Source: an uncultured Porphyromonadaceae bacterium (GTDB lineage: Bacteria > Bacteroidota > Bacteroidia > Bacteroidales > Muribaculaceae). From it: DNA of 60,931 nt. The stretch spans positions 1-60,931 of the forward strand of contig CAMWRH010000009.1 in assembly GCA_947176605.1 (NCBI GenBank), given 5' to 3'. The position numbers and the translations under genes were made by a program. Below, piece after piece: positions 13,031-22,624 of the stretch; position 1 is the first letter of the stretch, and every line of letters begins with the position of its first letter. The notes under the pieces are model-generated. The model ran no database searches and was not told where the DNA came from. It was given only the letters and a program-made list of their open reading frames with translations.

Positions 13031-15058
13031 ATGAATTTCCGACACCTTCTTATGGCTACGGCCATAAGCATGCCGATGATGGCTCTTGGCGCCGCTAATG
13101 GTCATGGCCTTGACAAGGGGAACCTTAACCCGGAGGCGGATCCGAAAACCGACTTCTATGAGTATGCCTGCGGCGGATGGATGCAGGCGCATCCGCTGAC
13201 GGGCGAGTATGCCCGCTACGGGATGTTTGACTATCTGCGCGACAATGCCAAGGATCAGCTTAAGGAACTGATCGTCAACCTTAAGGAGAATCCCGATTCG
13301 AAAGTAAAGGGTACGAATGCACAGAAGGTGAGCGACCTCTATGAGATGGGGCTCGACACGGCACGCCTCAACCGCGAGGGTGCGGCCCCGATCAGGCCGC
13401 TGCTCGACAAGGTGGCCACGGTGAATCACGCCAATCTGGCCGAAATGCTCGGCTGGCAGCACAGCGGTGTGGGGGGCTCGTTCTTCTCTACCGGTGTGGG
13501 TGCGGATGTGAATGATGCCGATATGAATATACTTCATGCCGGTGAGACGGGGCTCGGTCTGGGCGACCGCGACTACTATCTGGAAGATACCGAGGAGAAC
13601 CGCAATATCCTGGCCGCCTATAGCAATTACCTGAAGACTGTGGCCAAACTCGCAGGATTCTCTCAGGAGGATGCCGACCGCATGGCTGCCAATACCATCG
13701 CGCTTGAGACGGAGTTTGCCCGCCATAAGATGACACGCGAGGAGCGCCGCAACCCCACTCTGCGCAATAATGTGATGACCTATGCCGACTTCAAGGCCAA
13801 ATATCCGGCCTTCGACTGGGACACTTATTTCTCCACAATCGGCATCCCGATGCCGGAGAAGCTGAATGTAAGTTCGGTGAAATTCCTTGATTTCATCAAT
13901 TCATACCTTCCCACGCTCACTGACCAACAGATCCGCGACTTCATGCTGATGGAGACTGTAATGGATGCCACCGGCACGCTGGGTGAGGATTTCACAAACG
14001 CTGATTTCGAGATGTTTGACCGCATACTCTCCGGCAAGACGGAGCAGGAACCGCGCTGGAAGCGGGCGATGGCAATGCCCAACTCGATGTTTGGCGAGGC
14101 TATCGGACAGCTTTACGTGGCCAAGTATTTCCCGGAGGCTAACAAGGAGGCTATGAAGACTCTTGTGGAGAATCTTCGTGTGGCTCTGGGCAAGCATATC
14201 GACAATCTCACCTGGATGAGCGATGAGACGAAGCAGAAGGCTCACGAGAAACTGGCTACTTTCAAGGTGAAGATCGGTTATCCCGACAAGTGGAAGGATT
14301 ATTCCGGTATCGAGATCGACCCGGCCAAGTCGTACCACGAGAATGTGCTGGCCGCTTCGCGCTGGTTTACGATGGATAATTACAATAAGATGGGTAAGCC
14401 TGTCGATAAGGAGGAATGGCACATGACTCCGCAGACAGTGAACGCCTACTACAACCCCACTACCAACGAAATCTGCTTCCCGGCAGCCATCCTGCAGCCC
14501 CCGTATTTCGACCTGACTGCCGATGATGCGCTGAATTACGGCGGCATCGGTGTGGTGATCGGTCATGAGATGACTCACGGTTTCGATGATTCGGGCCGTC
14601 AGTATGACAAGGAGGGCAACCTCAACGACTGGTGGGCTCCGGAGGATGCGGAGAAGTTCAAGGCGCTGGCCGACGGACTGGCCGCACAGTTTGACGCTGT
14701 GGAGGTGCTGCCCGGTGTATTCGCCAACGGCCGATACACGCTTGGCGAGAATATCGCCGATCAGGGCGGTCTGCGTGTGGCGCTGACTGCCTATCTCGAT
14801 TCGCTCAACGGTGCGGAGCAGGAGGTGATCGACGGTCTGACCGCCATGCAGCGCTTCTATCTGGCTTATGCCGGGCTGTGGGCAGGCAATATCCGGGATG
14901 AGGAGATAGCACGCCTCACGAAGATCGACCCGCATTCCCTCGGCCGCAACCGCGTCAACGTATCGCTGCGCAACATCGCTCCCTTCTTCGATGCATTCGG
15001 CATCCGGGAGGGCGACAAGATGTTCCGTCCGGAGGAGGAGCGTGTGGTAATCTGGTAA
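13031..15058 (+). CDS. M13 family zinc metallopeptidase (neprilysin/PepO-like)
   Basis: I choose the second ATG (13031; MNFRHLLMATAISMPMMALG), which gives a standard signal peptide cleaved after ALG-A or nearby; the first ATG is at 13016. About 675 residues, the normal size for M13. N-terminal half: KTDFYEYACGGW (family opening). C-terminal catalytic part: NAYYNPTTNEICFPAAIL, VIGHEMTHGFDDSG with the HExxH zinc site, and GENIADQGGL with the third ligand and catalytic Asp. Likely a periplasmic or exported oligopeptidase. It follows the ABC-F gene after about 100 nt on the same strand, and a perfect hairpin ends the unit. Confidence 0.96.
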   Translation: MNFRHLLMATAISMPMMALGAANGHGLDKGNLNPEADPKTDFYEYACGGWMQAHPLTGEYARYGMFDYLRDNAKDQLKELIVNLKENPDSKVKGTNAQKVSDLYEMGLDTARLNREGAAPIRPLLDKVATVNHANLAEMLGWQHSGVGGSFFSTGVGADVNDADMNILHAGETGLGLGDRDYYLEDTEENRNILAAYSNYLKTVAKLAGFSQEDADRMAANTIALETEFARHKMTREERRNPTLRNNVMTYADFKAKYPAFDWDTYFSTIGIPMPEKLNVSSVKFLDFINSYLPTLTDQQIRDFMLMETVMDATGTLGEDFTNADFEMFDRILSGKTEQEPRWKRAMAMPNSMFGEAIGQLYVAKYFPEANKEAMKTLVENLRVALGKHIDNLTWMSDETKQKAHEKLATFKVKIGYPDKWKDYSGIEIDPAKSYHENVLAASRWFTMDNYNKMGKPVDKEEWHMTPQTVNAYYNPTTNEICFPAAILQPPYFDLTADDALNYGGIGVVIGHEMTHGFDDSGRQYDKEGNLNDWWAPEDAEKFKALADGLAAQFDAVEVLPGVFANGRYTLGENIADQGGLRVALTAYLDSLNGAEQEVIDGLTAMQRFYLAYAGLWAGNIRDEEIARLTKIDPHSLGRNRVNVSLRNIAPFFDAFGIREGDKMFRPEEERVVIW

Positions 15059-15079
15059 TCCGCACATCAGGAATCCCAA

Positions 15080-15112
15080 CGGTCAGGATGCACTCTGGGT
15101 GCATCCTGACCG
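15080..15112 (+). terminator. Hairpin after the M13 peptidase gene
   Basis: Perfect 14-bp stem CGGTCAGGATGCAC / GTGCATCCTGACCG with loop TCTGG, starting 22 nt after the stop codon. Only short T stretches follow. Confidence 0.75.
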
Positions 15113-15219
15113 TAACTTATTCTTACAGCAACCGTCTTTGACAGGCTACTTCCATCTTAGACTGGCAGCAAACCGTCAGACGACAAGAACAACAGAATCA
15201 CAATCAACAGAATCACGCC

Positions 15220-16194
15220 ATGATGCTTTACGGTCTTATCGGGCGCCATTTGGGGCACTCCTTTTCCGCCCGGTTCTTCAACGATAAATTCGCAGCCGAG
15301 GGTATAGATGCCTCTTACCGGCTGTTTGAGATTGAGGATATCCGGCAGTTGCCGGGACTTATCACGGCCTACCCGGACCTCTGCGGCTTCAACGTCACCA
15401 TCCCTTATAAGCAGGAGACGGTGCCGCTGCTGTCGCTGCTCACTGACTCTGCCCGTCGTATCGGGGCGGTAAATACGGTGAGGGTATTCCGGCAGAAGGA
15501 GCCGGTGGAGATAGCGGGTGGCGACCCCTACGTGCTGGAAGGGCACAATACGGATGCGCCCGGATTCGCGATGGCCATCGAGCCGCTTCTACCCTCCCCG
15601 GAACCTGAGGGTGGGCACTATGCGCTGGTGCTCGGCACCGGTGGCGCGTCGCGCGCGGTGATTCATGCGCTGCGGCGCATGGGTATCGGAGTGACGCAGG
15701 TGTCGCGCACGCCACAGCCGGGCATCATCACTTACGATGAGCTTGATCCCGAGGTGATGGAGATGCACGATATTGTGGTCAATTGCACTCCGCTGGGTAT
15801 GTGGCCGGATGTGGATTCATGTCCGCAGATACCTTATGATGCACTCTCGGAGGGGCACCTTTGTTTCGATCTGGTATATAATCCGGAGGTGACGGAGTTC
15901 ATGCGCCGTGCAGCCGCACATGGGGCACGGGTAAGCAACGGACTGCAGATGCTCATAAACCAGGCCAATCTGGCATGGGAGTTCTGGCAGTCGCCTCGTC
16001 GCAGGCGTTATATGTCGCGCCGCGTGGAGCTGCATCATCCCGACGGGCGCATAGATACCTATCCCCTCTCGATCGCCGATATCAGCTATGCCCCTGACGG
16101 TAGCGTGGCCGCCGTCGAGGTGACTCCATTTACGGAGGAGATCCCCGGAGTGACGTACCTTGATGATACTCTGACACTTCATCTCCCCGACTGA
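15220..16194 (+). CDS. aroE: Shikimate dehydrogenase with C-terminal extension
   Basis: NADPH-dependent reduction of 3-dehydroshikimate to shikimate. Recognisable elements: GHSFSARFFN (substrate-binding Ser region near residue 14), NVTIPYKQ with the catalytic Lys, GHNTDAPGF (catalytic Asp), GTGGASRAV (NADP loop), NCTPLGM and GLQMLINQAN. The protein is 324 residues, while AroE is usually 250-290; the last 60-65 residues (after RRRRYMSRR) form a beta-rich add-on with HHPDGRIDTYPLS and DDTLTLHL. It lies convergent to the tyrA gene, so the aromatic pathway genes cluster here on both strands. Confidence 0.93.
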   Translation: MMLYGLIGRHLGHSFSARFFNDKFAAEGIDASYRLFEIEDIRQLPGLITAYPDLCGFNVTIPYKQETVPLLSLLTDSARRIGAVNTVRVFRQKEPVEIAGGDPYVLEGHNTDAPGFAMAIEPLLPSPEPEGGHYALVLGTGGASRAVIHALRRMGIGVTQVSRTPQPGIITYDELDPEVMEMHDIVVNCTPLGMWPDVDSCPQIPYDALSEGHLCFDLVYNPEVTEFMRRAAAHGARVSNGLQMLINQANLAWEFWQSPRRRRYMSRRVELHHPDGRIDTYPLSIADISYAPDGSVAAVEVTPFTEEIPGVTYLDDTLTLHLPD

Positions 16195-16246
16195 CGGGCG
16201 GGTGACGGTGCCGTATCGGTCAGTAACCACTACATGACATCTACAA

Positions 16247-16285
16247 CGGCGGCCTGTACCGGATTGATGCCGGTACAGGCCGCCG
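16247..16285. terminator. Bidirectional hairpin between aroE and tyrA
   Basis: Perfect 16-bp stem CGGCGGCCTGTACCGG / CCGGTACAGGCCGCCG with a 7-nt loop, midway between two convergent genes. Confidence 0.8.
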
Positions 16286-16350
16286 CCGTGTGCATATACA
16301 CCTTTCTTCGGGATGGGGAATCAGTCGTGAAGCGGTCGGGGCAAATGCGG

Positions 16351-17127
16351 TCAGCGTATGCGGGCACGCACATCGTTGAGGTAGGCCACCATCGCTTCCG
16401 GATCACGCGCCTCTACGATGCGCCGGAGTTCTTCCATGCGCTCGCATATGCGCGAAAGCTGGGCGGAGGTGTGCGGATTGAAGAGTATCTCGGACAGCAG
16501 GTAGTCGTCTTCGCCAAGCAGTCCGCGTGCTATCTCCATATGCCGTTTGAAGGTGGTGCCGGGAGCATCCTGCGGTTCCATGACTCCGGCAAATGCCAGG
16601 GTTGAGGCGAAGGGGACCGACAGGGAGTAGGCTATGGTGCGGTCGTGCTGCTCAAAACTGTATTCCTCTATATGAAGATGCAGTGAGCGGTAGAGATCGC
16701 GGAAGAAGCGTTTCCCCTCTTCGTGGCTTTCGGTGATGATGATGGCATTCTCGTTGCTGAGATTCGACAGACTTGCGAAGGTGGGACCGAACATCGGATG
16801 TGTTGATACGAACGGATGACCCGACCCGGCATAGAACTCCGGCAGACCGGTCTTTACCGAGGCCACGTCGCTGAGCATCGTATCGGCCGATATCACGGGA
16901 AGCACGGATTTGAATGCCTGAAGCGTGTAGCGCACGGTAGCGGCATTGATCACGAGCTGAGGGTCAAACTCGCGCACTTCGTCGTCGAGCCGGCTGAAGC
17001 GGCGTGCATTGTAGGTGAAGCGCAGCCGCAGGGGGTCGTAGTCGTATATCCCTACATCGTGATTGAAGGAGAGGAGGTCGCAGAAGAATTTTCCCATCTT
17101 CCCGGCCCCGAGTATCAGTATTCTCAT
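16351..17127 (-). CDS. tyrA: Prephenate dehydrogenase
   Basis: 258 residues. The N-terminal Rossmann motif ILGAGKMGKFF is followed by the family's DVASVKTGL and STHPMFGP segments. It converts prephenate to 4-hydroxyphenylpyruvate for tyrosine. It has no chorismate mutase or ACT domain; the mutase is fused to the neighbouring DAHP synthase. Its start overlaps the upstream stop codon by 4 nt (ATGA), so the two are translationally coupled. Confidence 0.93.
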   Translation of the reverse strand: MRILILGAGKMGKFFCDLLSFNHDVGIYDYDPLRLRFTYNARRFSRLDDEVREFDPQLVINAATVRYTLQAFKSVLPVISADTMLSDVASVKTGLPEFYAGSGHPFVSTHPMFGPTFASLSNLSNENAIIITESHEEGKRFFRDLYRSLHLHIEEYSFEQHDRTIAYSLSVPFASTLAFAGVMEPQDAPGTTFKRHMEIARGLLGEDDYLLSEILFNPHTSAQLSRICERMEELRRIVEARDPEAMVAYLNDVRARIR

Positions 17128-18230
17128 TTCTGCACGGTTGATGATTCCGGGTTATCCTTCCCCTTGAATATCTCAAGCTGCTGGCGCACCGACTCCTCAT
17201 GCACGGCAGAAAGCACCTTGCGCATGAATTCTTCACCCATGCCGGTATGTGCGGCCTGCTGGCATCGCGAACGTATGATCTCATCATAGCGCGAGCTCTG
17301 CACCACGCTCAGTCCGTGAGCTTTCTTATATTGGCCGATCTGACGGCTTACCTCCATGCGGCGGTTGAGCGTATCGATGAGTTCGCCATCTATCTGGTCG
17401 ATCTGACGGCGCAGCAGGGCGAGCGGCTCGGTGCTCTCTTTCGCGCCGTGGCGCGGCACAAGGGTGTGGAGTATAAGGTTGAGCACCTCGGGTGTGATCT
17501 GCTGGTCCTTGTCGCTCCAGGCACAGTCGGGGTTGCAGTGGGATTCGATTATGAGTCCGTCGAATCCCATGTCGTAGGCCTGCTGGGAAAGGGGCATTAT
17601 CAGTTCACGCTTGCCGCCGATATGGCTCGGGTCGCAGATTATCGGGAGATTGGGCATGCGTCGGCCGAGGTCGAGTGCTATCGACCATTGCGGCATATTG
17701 CGGTAAAGGTGCTTTCCGTAGGCCGAAAATCCCCGGTGTATGGCGCCTACACGGCTGATTCCGGCATTCTGGATGCGCTGTATGGCTCCGATCCAAAGTT
17801 CAAGGTCGGGGTTGACGGGGTTCTTTACAAGTACGGGCACATCCCCTTTTGCTCCGGCACTTTTGAGGGCATCTGCGATCTCCTGCATTGCGAAGGGATT
17901 GGCCGATGTGCGCGCACCGATCCAGAGCAGGTCGATTCCGGCCTCAAGGGCCACCTCCACATGTGCGCGGGTGGCCACTTCGGTCGAAACGTACATCCCC
18001 GTCTCTTGCTTGACGCGTGCAAGCCAGGGGAGGCCGATTGAGCCTACTCCCTCGAATCCGCCGGGTTTGGTACGCGGTTTCCATATTCCTGCACGGAATA
18101 CCTTTACTCCATATCCGGCAAGCTGACGGGCCGTGTGCAGCACCGTCTCTTCCGATTCGGCACTGCAGGGACCCGATATGATCACCGGTTCTTTCGGGTC
18201 AAGCCCGGGTAATATCTCGAAATTGTACAT
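17124..18230 (-). CDS. DAHP synthase fused to type II chorismate mutase
   Basis: 368 residues. Residues 1-255 are a type I DAHP synthase domain of the KDPG-aldolase-like subclass: SGPCSAES, FRAGIWKPRTKPGGFEG, ICDPSHIGGKRELI and DGLIIESHCNPDCAWSDK. Residues about 268-355 are an AroQ chorismate mutase (LLRRQIDQIDGELIDTLNRR, SRQIGQYKKAHG). The fusion joins the first step of the shikimate pathway to the chorismate branch point and in related proteins allows feedback control through the mutase domain. It lies between the aminotransferase and tyrA on one strand. Confidence 0.94.
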   Translation of the reverse strand: MYNFEILPGLDPKEPVIISGPCSAESEETVLHTARQLAGYGVKVFRAGIWKPRTKPGGFEGVGSIGLPWLARVKQETGMYVSTEVATRAHVEVALEAGIDLLWIGARTSANPFAMQEIADALKSAGAKGDVPVLVKNPVNPDLELWIGAIQRIQNAGISRVGAIHRGFSAYGKHLYRNMPQWSIALDLGRRMPNLPIICDPSHIGGKRELIMPLSQQAYDMGFDGLIIESHCNPDCAWSDKDQQITPEVLNLILHTLVPRHGAKESTEPLALLRRQIDQIDGELIDTLNRRMEVSRQIGQYKKAHGLSVVQSSRYDEIIRSRCQQAAHTGMGEEFMRKVLSAVHEESVRQQLEIFKGKDNPESSTVQK

Positions 18231-18437
18231 TATTGTCGTTTACCTGTATTGTTGCTGTGTGTGTCATCCGGACCTATGACGCAGAGCTTCGGAGTTGGCG
18301 ATTATGTCTTAGCGAAGTGTCGGAACGGCATGTGCCACCGACTGTATCACCATCCTCCCCTCTTGCCGCAGGACCGTCATTTCTTATAACGTATTTTTTA
18401 CCTTATCATTATCCGCAGCCGATGGTGGCATGCACCT

Positions 18438-19619
18438 TCATTCGGTCAGCCGGCGCAGCGCACGCTCCAGATTCTCTTCGGTGGCGCAGAGTGATATGCG
18501 GATGTAGCGCTCCCCTTCGCGGCCGAATATGAAGCCGGGGGTGAGGAAGATGTGCTTTTCCTTAAGCAGACGGTCGGCCAGTGCTTCGGCCGATGGCTCG
18601 CTGTCGGGAATACGCCCCCAAAGGAACATGCCGCGCTGACGCGGATCGAAGTCGCACCCGAGCGCTTCCATAATGCGCTCGGCTATCACGCGGCGGCGAC
18701 GGTAATGGGCATTGAGGGAGTCGTACCATCCGTTGCCGAGCCGGAGCGCTACGGCAGCGGCCTGCATCACGGGTTTGAACTGACCCGAGTCGACATTGCT
18801 CTTCACTCGGGCCACCATCTTCAGCACCTCCTCGCCGCCGGCCATCATGGCCACTCTCCATCCGGCCATGTTATGGCTTTTGGAGAGTGAATTCATCTCT
18901 ATGCAGCAGTCTTTTGCTCCGGCGATGGCAAGAATGCTCTGAGGCCGCACTCCTTCGGGTTTCAGTATGAATGAATAGGGATTGTCATGGGCTATCAGTA
19001 TGCCGTGTGTGCGGCCGAACTCTACGAGTCGGCTGAATAGCTCCTCACTTGCTTCGGCTCCGGTGGGCATATGCGGATAGTTGACCCACATTATCTTTAC
19101 ACGCCCTTCCTTTACGGCATCAAGCGCTTCGAGTGCCTCGAAATCCGGCTGCCAGTCATTCTCCTGTCGCAGCGGGTATGCCACGACCTCTGCCCCGGCA
19201 AGACGCGAGGCCGATGTATAGGTGGGATATCCGGGGTCGGGCACAAGCACTACATCTCCCGGATCTACGAAGGCCATCGACAGATGCAGTATCCCCTCCT
19301 TGGATCCTATGAGGGGCATTATCTCGCGGTCGGGATCAAGGCTGACGCCGTAATAACGGAGATACCAGTCGGAAAATGCCCGGCGGAGTTCGGGCAGACC
19401 GTTGAAGGTCTGGTAACTGTGATTGCCTGCATCGGCTGCGCTCTGCTGAAGAGCCTGTATCACCTCAGGAGCCGGAGGAAGGTCAGGGCCTCCGATGCCG
19501 AGTGAAATCACGTCGATTCCGGCCTGTCTCATGGCCGCCACTTCACGCAGTTTGCCTGCGAAGTAGTATTCTTTGACATCGGCCACCCTTCGGGCCGGAC
19601 GCAATATGCTGTGACTCAT
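18438..19619 (-). CDS. Class I/II PLP-dependent aminotransferase
   Basis: 393 residues, fold type I. Markers: SLGIGGPDLPP near the N-terminus, the PDPGYPTY segment, MWVNYPHMPTGAEAS (N...P...G), AHDNPYSF, and MNSLSKSHNMAGWRVA with the PLP Lys in SLSKSH. Given its position between pheA and DAHP synthase-chorismate mutase, it probably transaminates phenylpyruvate and 4-hydroxyphenylpyruvate. The family also contains LL-diaminopimelate and aspartate aminotransferases, so exact specificity is not settled. Confidence 0.9.
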   Translation of the reverse strand: MSHSILRPARRVADVKEYYFAGKLREVAAMRQAGIDVISLGIGGPDLPPAPEVIQALQQSAADAGNHSYQTFNGLPELRRAFSDWYLRYYGVSLDPDREIMPLIGSKEGILHLSMAFVDPGDVVLVPDPGYPTYTSASRLAGAEVVAYPLRQENDWQPDFEALEALDAVKEGRVKIMWVNYPHMPTGAEASEELFSRLVEFGRTHGILIAHDNPYSFILKPEGVRPQSILAIAGAKDCCIEMNSLSKSHNMAGWRVAMMAGGEEVLKMVARVKSNVDSGQFKPVMQAAAVALRLGNGWYDSLNAHYRRRRVIAERIMEALGCDFDPRQRGMFLWGRIPDSEPSAEALADRLLKEKHIFLTPGFIFGREGERYIRISLCATEENLERALRRLTE

Positions 19620-19804
19620 AATCTCATTGTAGCTTAAATTAATATTACTCCCCCGTCCGTCTCCACATTCCCGTGACCTTCAGCATGCTTCCCCAGTTTC
19701 CGGTCGGCATCGCTTATCCATATCCCGGCATAGACACAGCCTCCATCATGTGAATACGGTAATGAGGAAACTTTATGATTCAACATATCTGTTTTAGATA
19801 TGGA

Positions 19805-20644
19805 TTATTCGGCTGCTTTATATTCGCCAAGTATCCTGAGATTGTTGAGCAGGGGCGTTACCGCCGCCACGGCCTGACGGTAGCGCTCATAGTCGTCAAA
19901 GGTGAGGTCGATATGGAAGAGGTATTCCCATTCGCGCCCTACTATGGGCGACGACTGTATGCGGGTGAGGTTGAGGTCGTAGAAGCTGAATATGGCCAAT
20001 ACTCCTGCCAAGGCTCCTTTGCGGTGCGGGAGTGAAAATACGAGGGATGCCTTGTCGCAGTCGGTAGGGTCAGGCAGGAACCGGTTGCGCTGACCGGGAT
20101 GCGACAGTATGAGGAATCGCGTGAAGTTATGCTTGTCGGTCTCTATGCCGCGCTCCAGGATCTGAAGTCCGTAGAGTCGGGCGGCATATTCGCCGCATAT
20201 TGCCGCGTGGGCGGTAAGTCGGTTGCGGGCTATGTCGCGGGCTGCGCCTGCGGTGTCGAAGGTCTCGGTCATCCGCATCGCGGGATGGCTCCGCAGGTAA
20301 CGCTCGCACTGCATCAGGGCCATGGGATGCGAACTGACAGTGCGGATCTCCCCTAACGTCTGGCCCGGCATGGCACACAGGCAATGCGAGATGCGCATCA
20401 GCGTTTCGCCTACGATGGTCATTTCGCTCTGCCTCAGCAATTCGTGATTCTGGAGGAGCGGCCCGGCTATGGTATTTTCTATGGCCACCACGCCGCACAT
20501 GCGGCTGTCGGCGGCCAAAGCGTCAAACAGGTCATGGAACGTCTCACACTCCACTGCTCTCACCCCTGCACCGACCGAATCAAAGTAAGTCGCCGCGGCA
20601 GCCTCATGAAAGCATCCGGCCACCCCCTGTATGGCCACATCCAT
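19805..20644 (-). CDS. pheA: Prephenate dehydratase with ACT domain
   Basis: Start chosen at the ATG at 20644 (MDVAIQGVAGCFHE; 279 residues), preceded by a strong AAGGAGGG; the longer frame begins with TTG and adds 32 leader-like residues. It converts prephenate to phenylpyruvate. Dehydratase domain: VAIQGVAGCFHEAAA, VVAIENTIAGPL, SHPMALMQCERYL. The C-terminal ACT domain (HRKGALAGVLAIFSFYDLNL, TRIQSSPI) gives phenylalanine feedback. It heads the aromatic gene run pheA, aminotransferase, DAHP synthase-mutase, tyrA. Confidence 0.94.
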   Translation of the reverse strand: MDVAIQGVAGCFHEAAAATYFDSVGAGVRAVECETFHDLFDALAADSRMCGVVAIENTIAGPLLQNHELLRQSEMTIVGETLMRISHCLCAMPGQTLGEIRTVSSHPMALMQCERYLRSHPAMRMTETFDTAGAARDIARNRLTAHAAICGEYAARLYGLQILERGIETDKHNFTRFLILSHPGQRNRFLPDPTDCDKASLVFSLPHRKGALAGVLAIFSFYDLNLTRIQSSPIVGREWEYLFHIDLTFDDYERYRQAVAAVTPLLNNLRILGEYKAAE

Positions 20645-20800
20645 TACATCGCGACCCTCCTTGCAGGCGCCCTTGCAATCACCCGGCGCCTCAGTATCAT
20701 GATTGCGTCCAGCCGTTATTTCTTGTACTAATTCAGTCAATTTGCTCTACCTTTATTTAAATCAGATGCAAATATACTGAATTTCTCCGAATATTCCAAA
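20645..20800 (-). promoter_or_regulatory. pheA promoter and structured leader
   Basis: On minus: -33 TTTG (complement of 20797-20800), 20-nt spacer, -7 TATATTTGC (20776-20768). Both boxes match exactly. The predicted start near 20761 gives a 117-nt leader. It holds AGGCGCC (20691-20685) and GGCGCCT (20671-20665), a perfect 7-bp stem ending just before the AAGGAGGG ribosome site, so it could modulate translation. Confidence 0.65.
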
Positions 20801-20914
20801 ATTTGCAACATATTCGCGTCTTAGTATAGCCATGTATCTTAGACCTTTCCCCTTTCTTCTGTATTGCTGTATATAGGCTTTCAAGCGCACTCCCTATATC
20901 TGGACAGACTCCGG

Positions 20915-22555
20915 TCAGATCACTATCAGTGAAAGGAGGAAGAGGAGGATGGCGGCGATGAGGGTCGGGCGATGCAGGGGGACGGTGTCTTCGGGGGTGC
21001 GGCTGACAGGAAGCACCATGGCTCCGGGTAACGTGCGTGCTGCAGGACGATGGTAATGTAATGCAATCGCCAGCATAACAATGCCGCTAAACCAAAGTGA
21101 CACACTGATCAGAGATGGCTCGATGTCAATTACGTGGACGCTGAATCTGTCGAGGATACTGTAGATCATCCGGATTGCGCCGTCGATTAGCCTGCCCAAC
21201 AGGATAAAGTCGGTCCCGCACATCAGAATCACTACGTAGGCCATACCGGCACTCATGATAACTGGTATGACCGGAAGCACGATTATGTTGCATAACATGA
21301 AATTCATTGGCACAGACCCGAAGTAGCGGGCCGAAACCATCCAGGTAGCGCCGGTAGCCACGAGTGTGACAAGAAGTGCGCTTACCATTTTATATGTGAC
21401 GGGATGATGACGGTGGCTTATGGGATTGAGGGGCTCCACAAATACTATCAGTGCCGCTACGCAAAGGAAACTGAGCTGAAATCCTGCATCCCATAGCGCC
21501 TCCGGCCACACCAGGATTATGAGAAATGCCGCCATGCACACCCCATGAAGCGGCGAGGACCGACGTCCGGTCTCACGCCCGACTATGCCGAACGTAAACA
21601 TCAATGCCGCCCGCAAGGTGGAATACATCAGACCGGTAAATAGGGTGAAGATCCATATCCCGGCACATACAGCTACAAGACGAAGCCTGCGGCTGCGCAG
21701 TAGGTTGAGCGGCATGGTGAGCCACGACAGCAACGCGGCGATTATACCGACGTGGAGTCCGCTTACCGCCAATGTATGAGCCACGCCTCCATCTCGGAAC
21801 ACTCCGGATTCATCCTCCTTTATACCGCTTCTTACACCTGTCAGCAACGCACGCAGCATCCCGGCGCTTGCAGCCGACAGCGATGAGTTCTCAAGGCTTA
21901 TCGCGATTCTGTTGCGCCATTGCCACATCAGGGTGGCCACATTATCCTTATGCCCTACGATCCGCAATCCCCCCGGCTTTAGCCTATACTGTTTCTTCCC
22001 ACCGGATGCGGCCGCTTCCGCATCATTTCTGTATATGCGCACCATATCATGGCTCACATATGCCGGACGCCCCGGCGCTGCGGCAGCGTTGGGGAGCAAT
22101 ACGGAATGATACGCTATCTCGTCGCCGGGAAGGAGCTGCACATCACCTCCGGCATACAGGAGCACGCTTATATTGCGGCACTCTATTTCATGTCCGCCCG
22201 AAGGAGTGACACTGTATAGCCGCACTGTAAGCAGATCGGCCGTGGTGAGCGACCGCGAGTCCTCTACCCTGCCGAAGATGCCGCACTCCACATACAGCGG
22301 CAACGCTTCCGGCCCGGGAGAATTCCAATATGCCGACATGGCTCCCAGACCTGCACAAAGCAGACAAGGCCACACAGAGTGCAGCCTTGAATATGATTGA
22401 AATCTCGTACGGTCTTTACGAAGCAGCATAAATGCAGTAAGCCATACAACTATCGCTGCCGCCACAAACCCCGCCACAGGCCACGAAGAGCCGGTGGCGA
22501 ATCCGATGAGCACACCGACGACGGCGGCTGACAGTATGAGAATCGGCTTAAGCAT
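20915..22555 (-). CDS. ComEC/Rec2-family DNA-uptake channel protein
   Basis: 546 residues, mostly membrane helices. Two or three N-terminal helices and a soluble DUF4131-like region (about 90-215) are followed by the Competence domain with VSGLHVGIIAALLSW and the many-helix bundle. It lacks the C-terminal metallo-beta-lactamase domain, as in other short Bacteroidota members. Expected role: moving single-stranded DNA across the inner membrane in transformation. No other competence gene is nearby. Confidence 0.9.
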   Translation of the reverse strand: MLKPILILSAAVVGVLIGFATGSSWPVAGFVAAAIVVWLTAFMLLRKDRTRFQSYSRLHSVWPCLLCAGLGAMSAYWNSPGPEALPLYVECGIFGRVEDSRSLTTADLLTVRLYSVTPSGGHEIECRNISVLLYAGGDVQLLPGDEIAYHSVLLPNAAAAPGRPAYVSHDMVRIYRNDAEAAASGGKKQYRLKPGGLRIVGHKDNVATLMWQWRNRIAISLENSSLSAASAGMLRALLTGVRSGIKEDESGVFRDGGVAHTLAVSGLHVGIIAALLSWLTMPLNLLRSRRLRLVAVCAGIWIFTLFTGLMYSTLRAALMFTFGIVGRETGRRSSPLHGVCMAAFLIILVWPEALWDAGFQLSFLCVAALIVFVEPLNPISHRHHPVTYKMVSALLVTLVATGATWMVSARYFGSVPMNFMLCNIIVLPVIPVIMSAGMAYVVILMCGTDFILLGRLIDGAIRMIYSILDRFSVHVIDIEPSLISVSLWFSGIVMLAIALHYHRPAARTLPGAMVLPVSRTPEDTVPLHRPTLIAAILLFLLSLIVI

Positions 22556-22624
22556 ATTTCCATGTATGCTTGGGGTGAGACATAAGTGTCAGTCAGACTG
22601 TGAATCAGTCAGCCGGGCGATGAA

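Noticed and set aside
20645..20740. TTG-started 32-residue extension of prephenate dehydratase
   Set aside because: The family begins at MDVAIQG, which has a strong AAGGAGGG upstream; the extension overlaps a leader hairpin.
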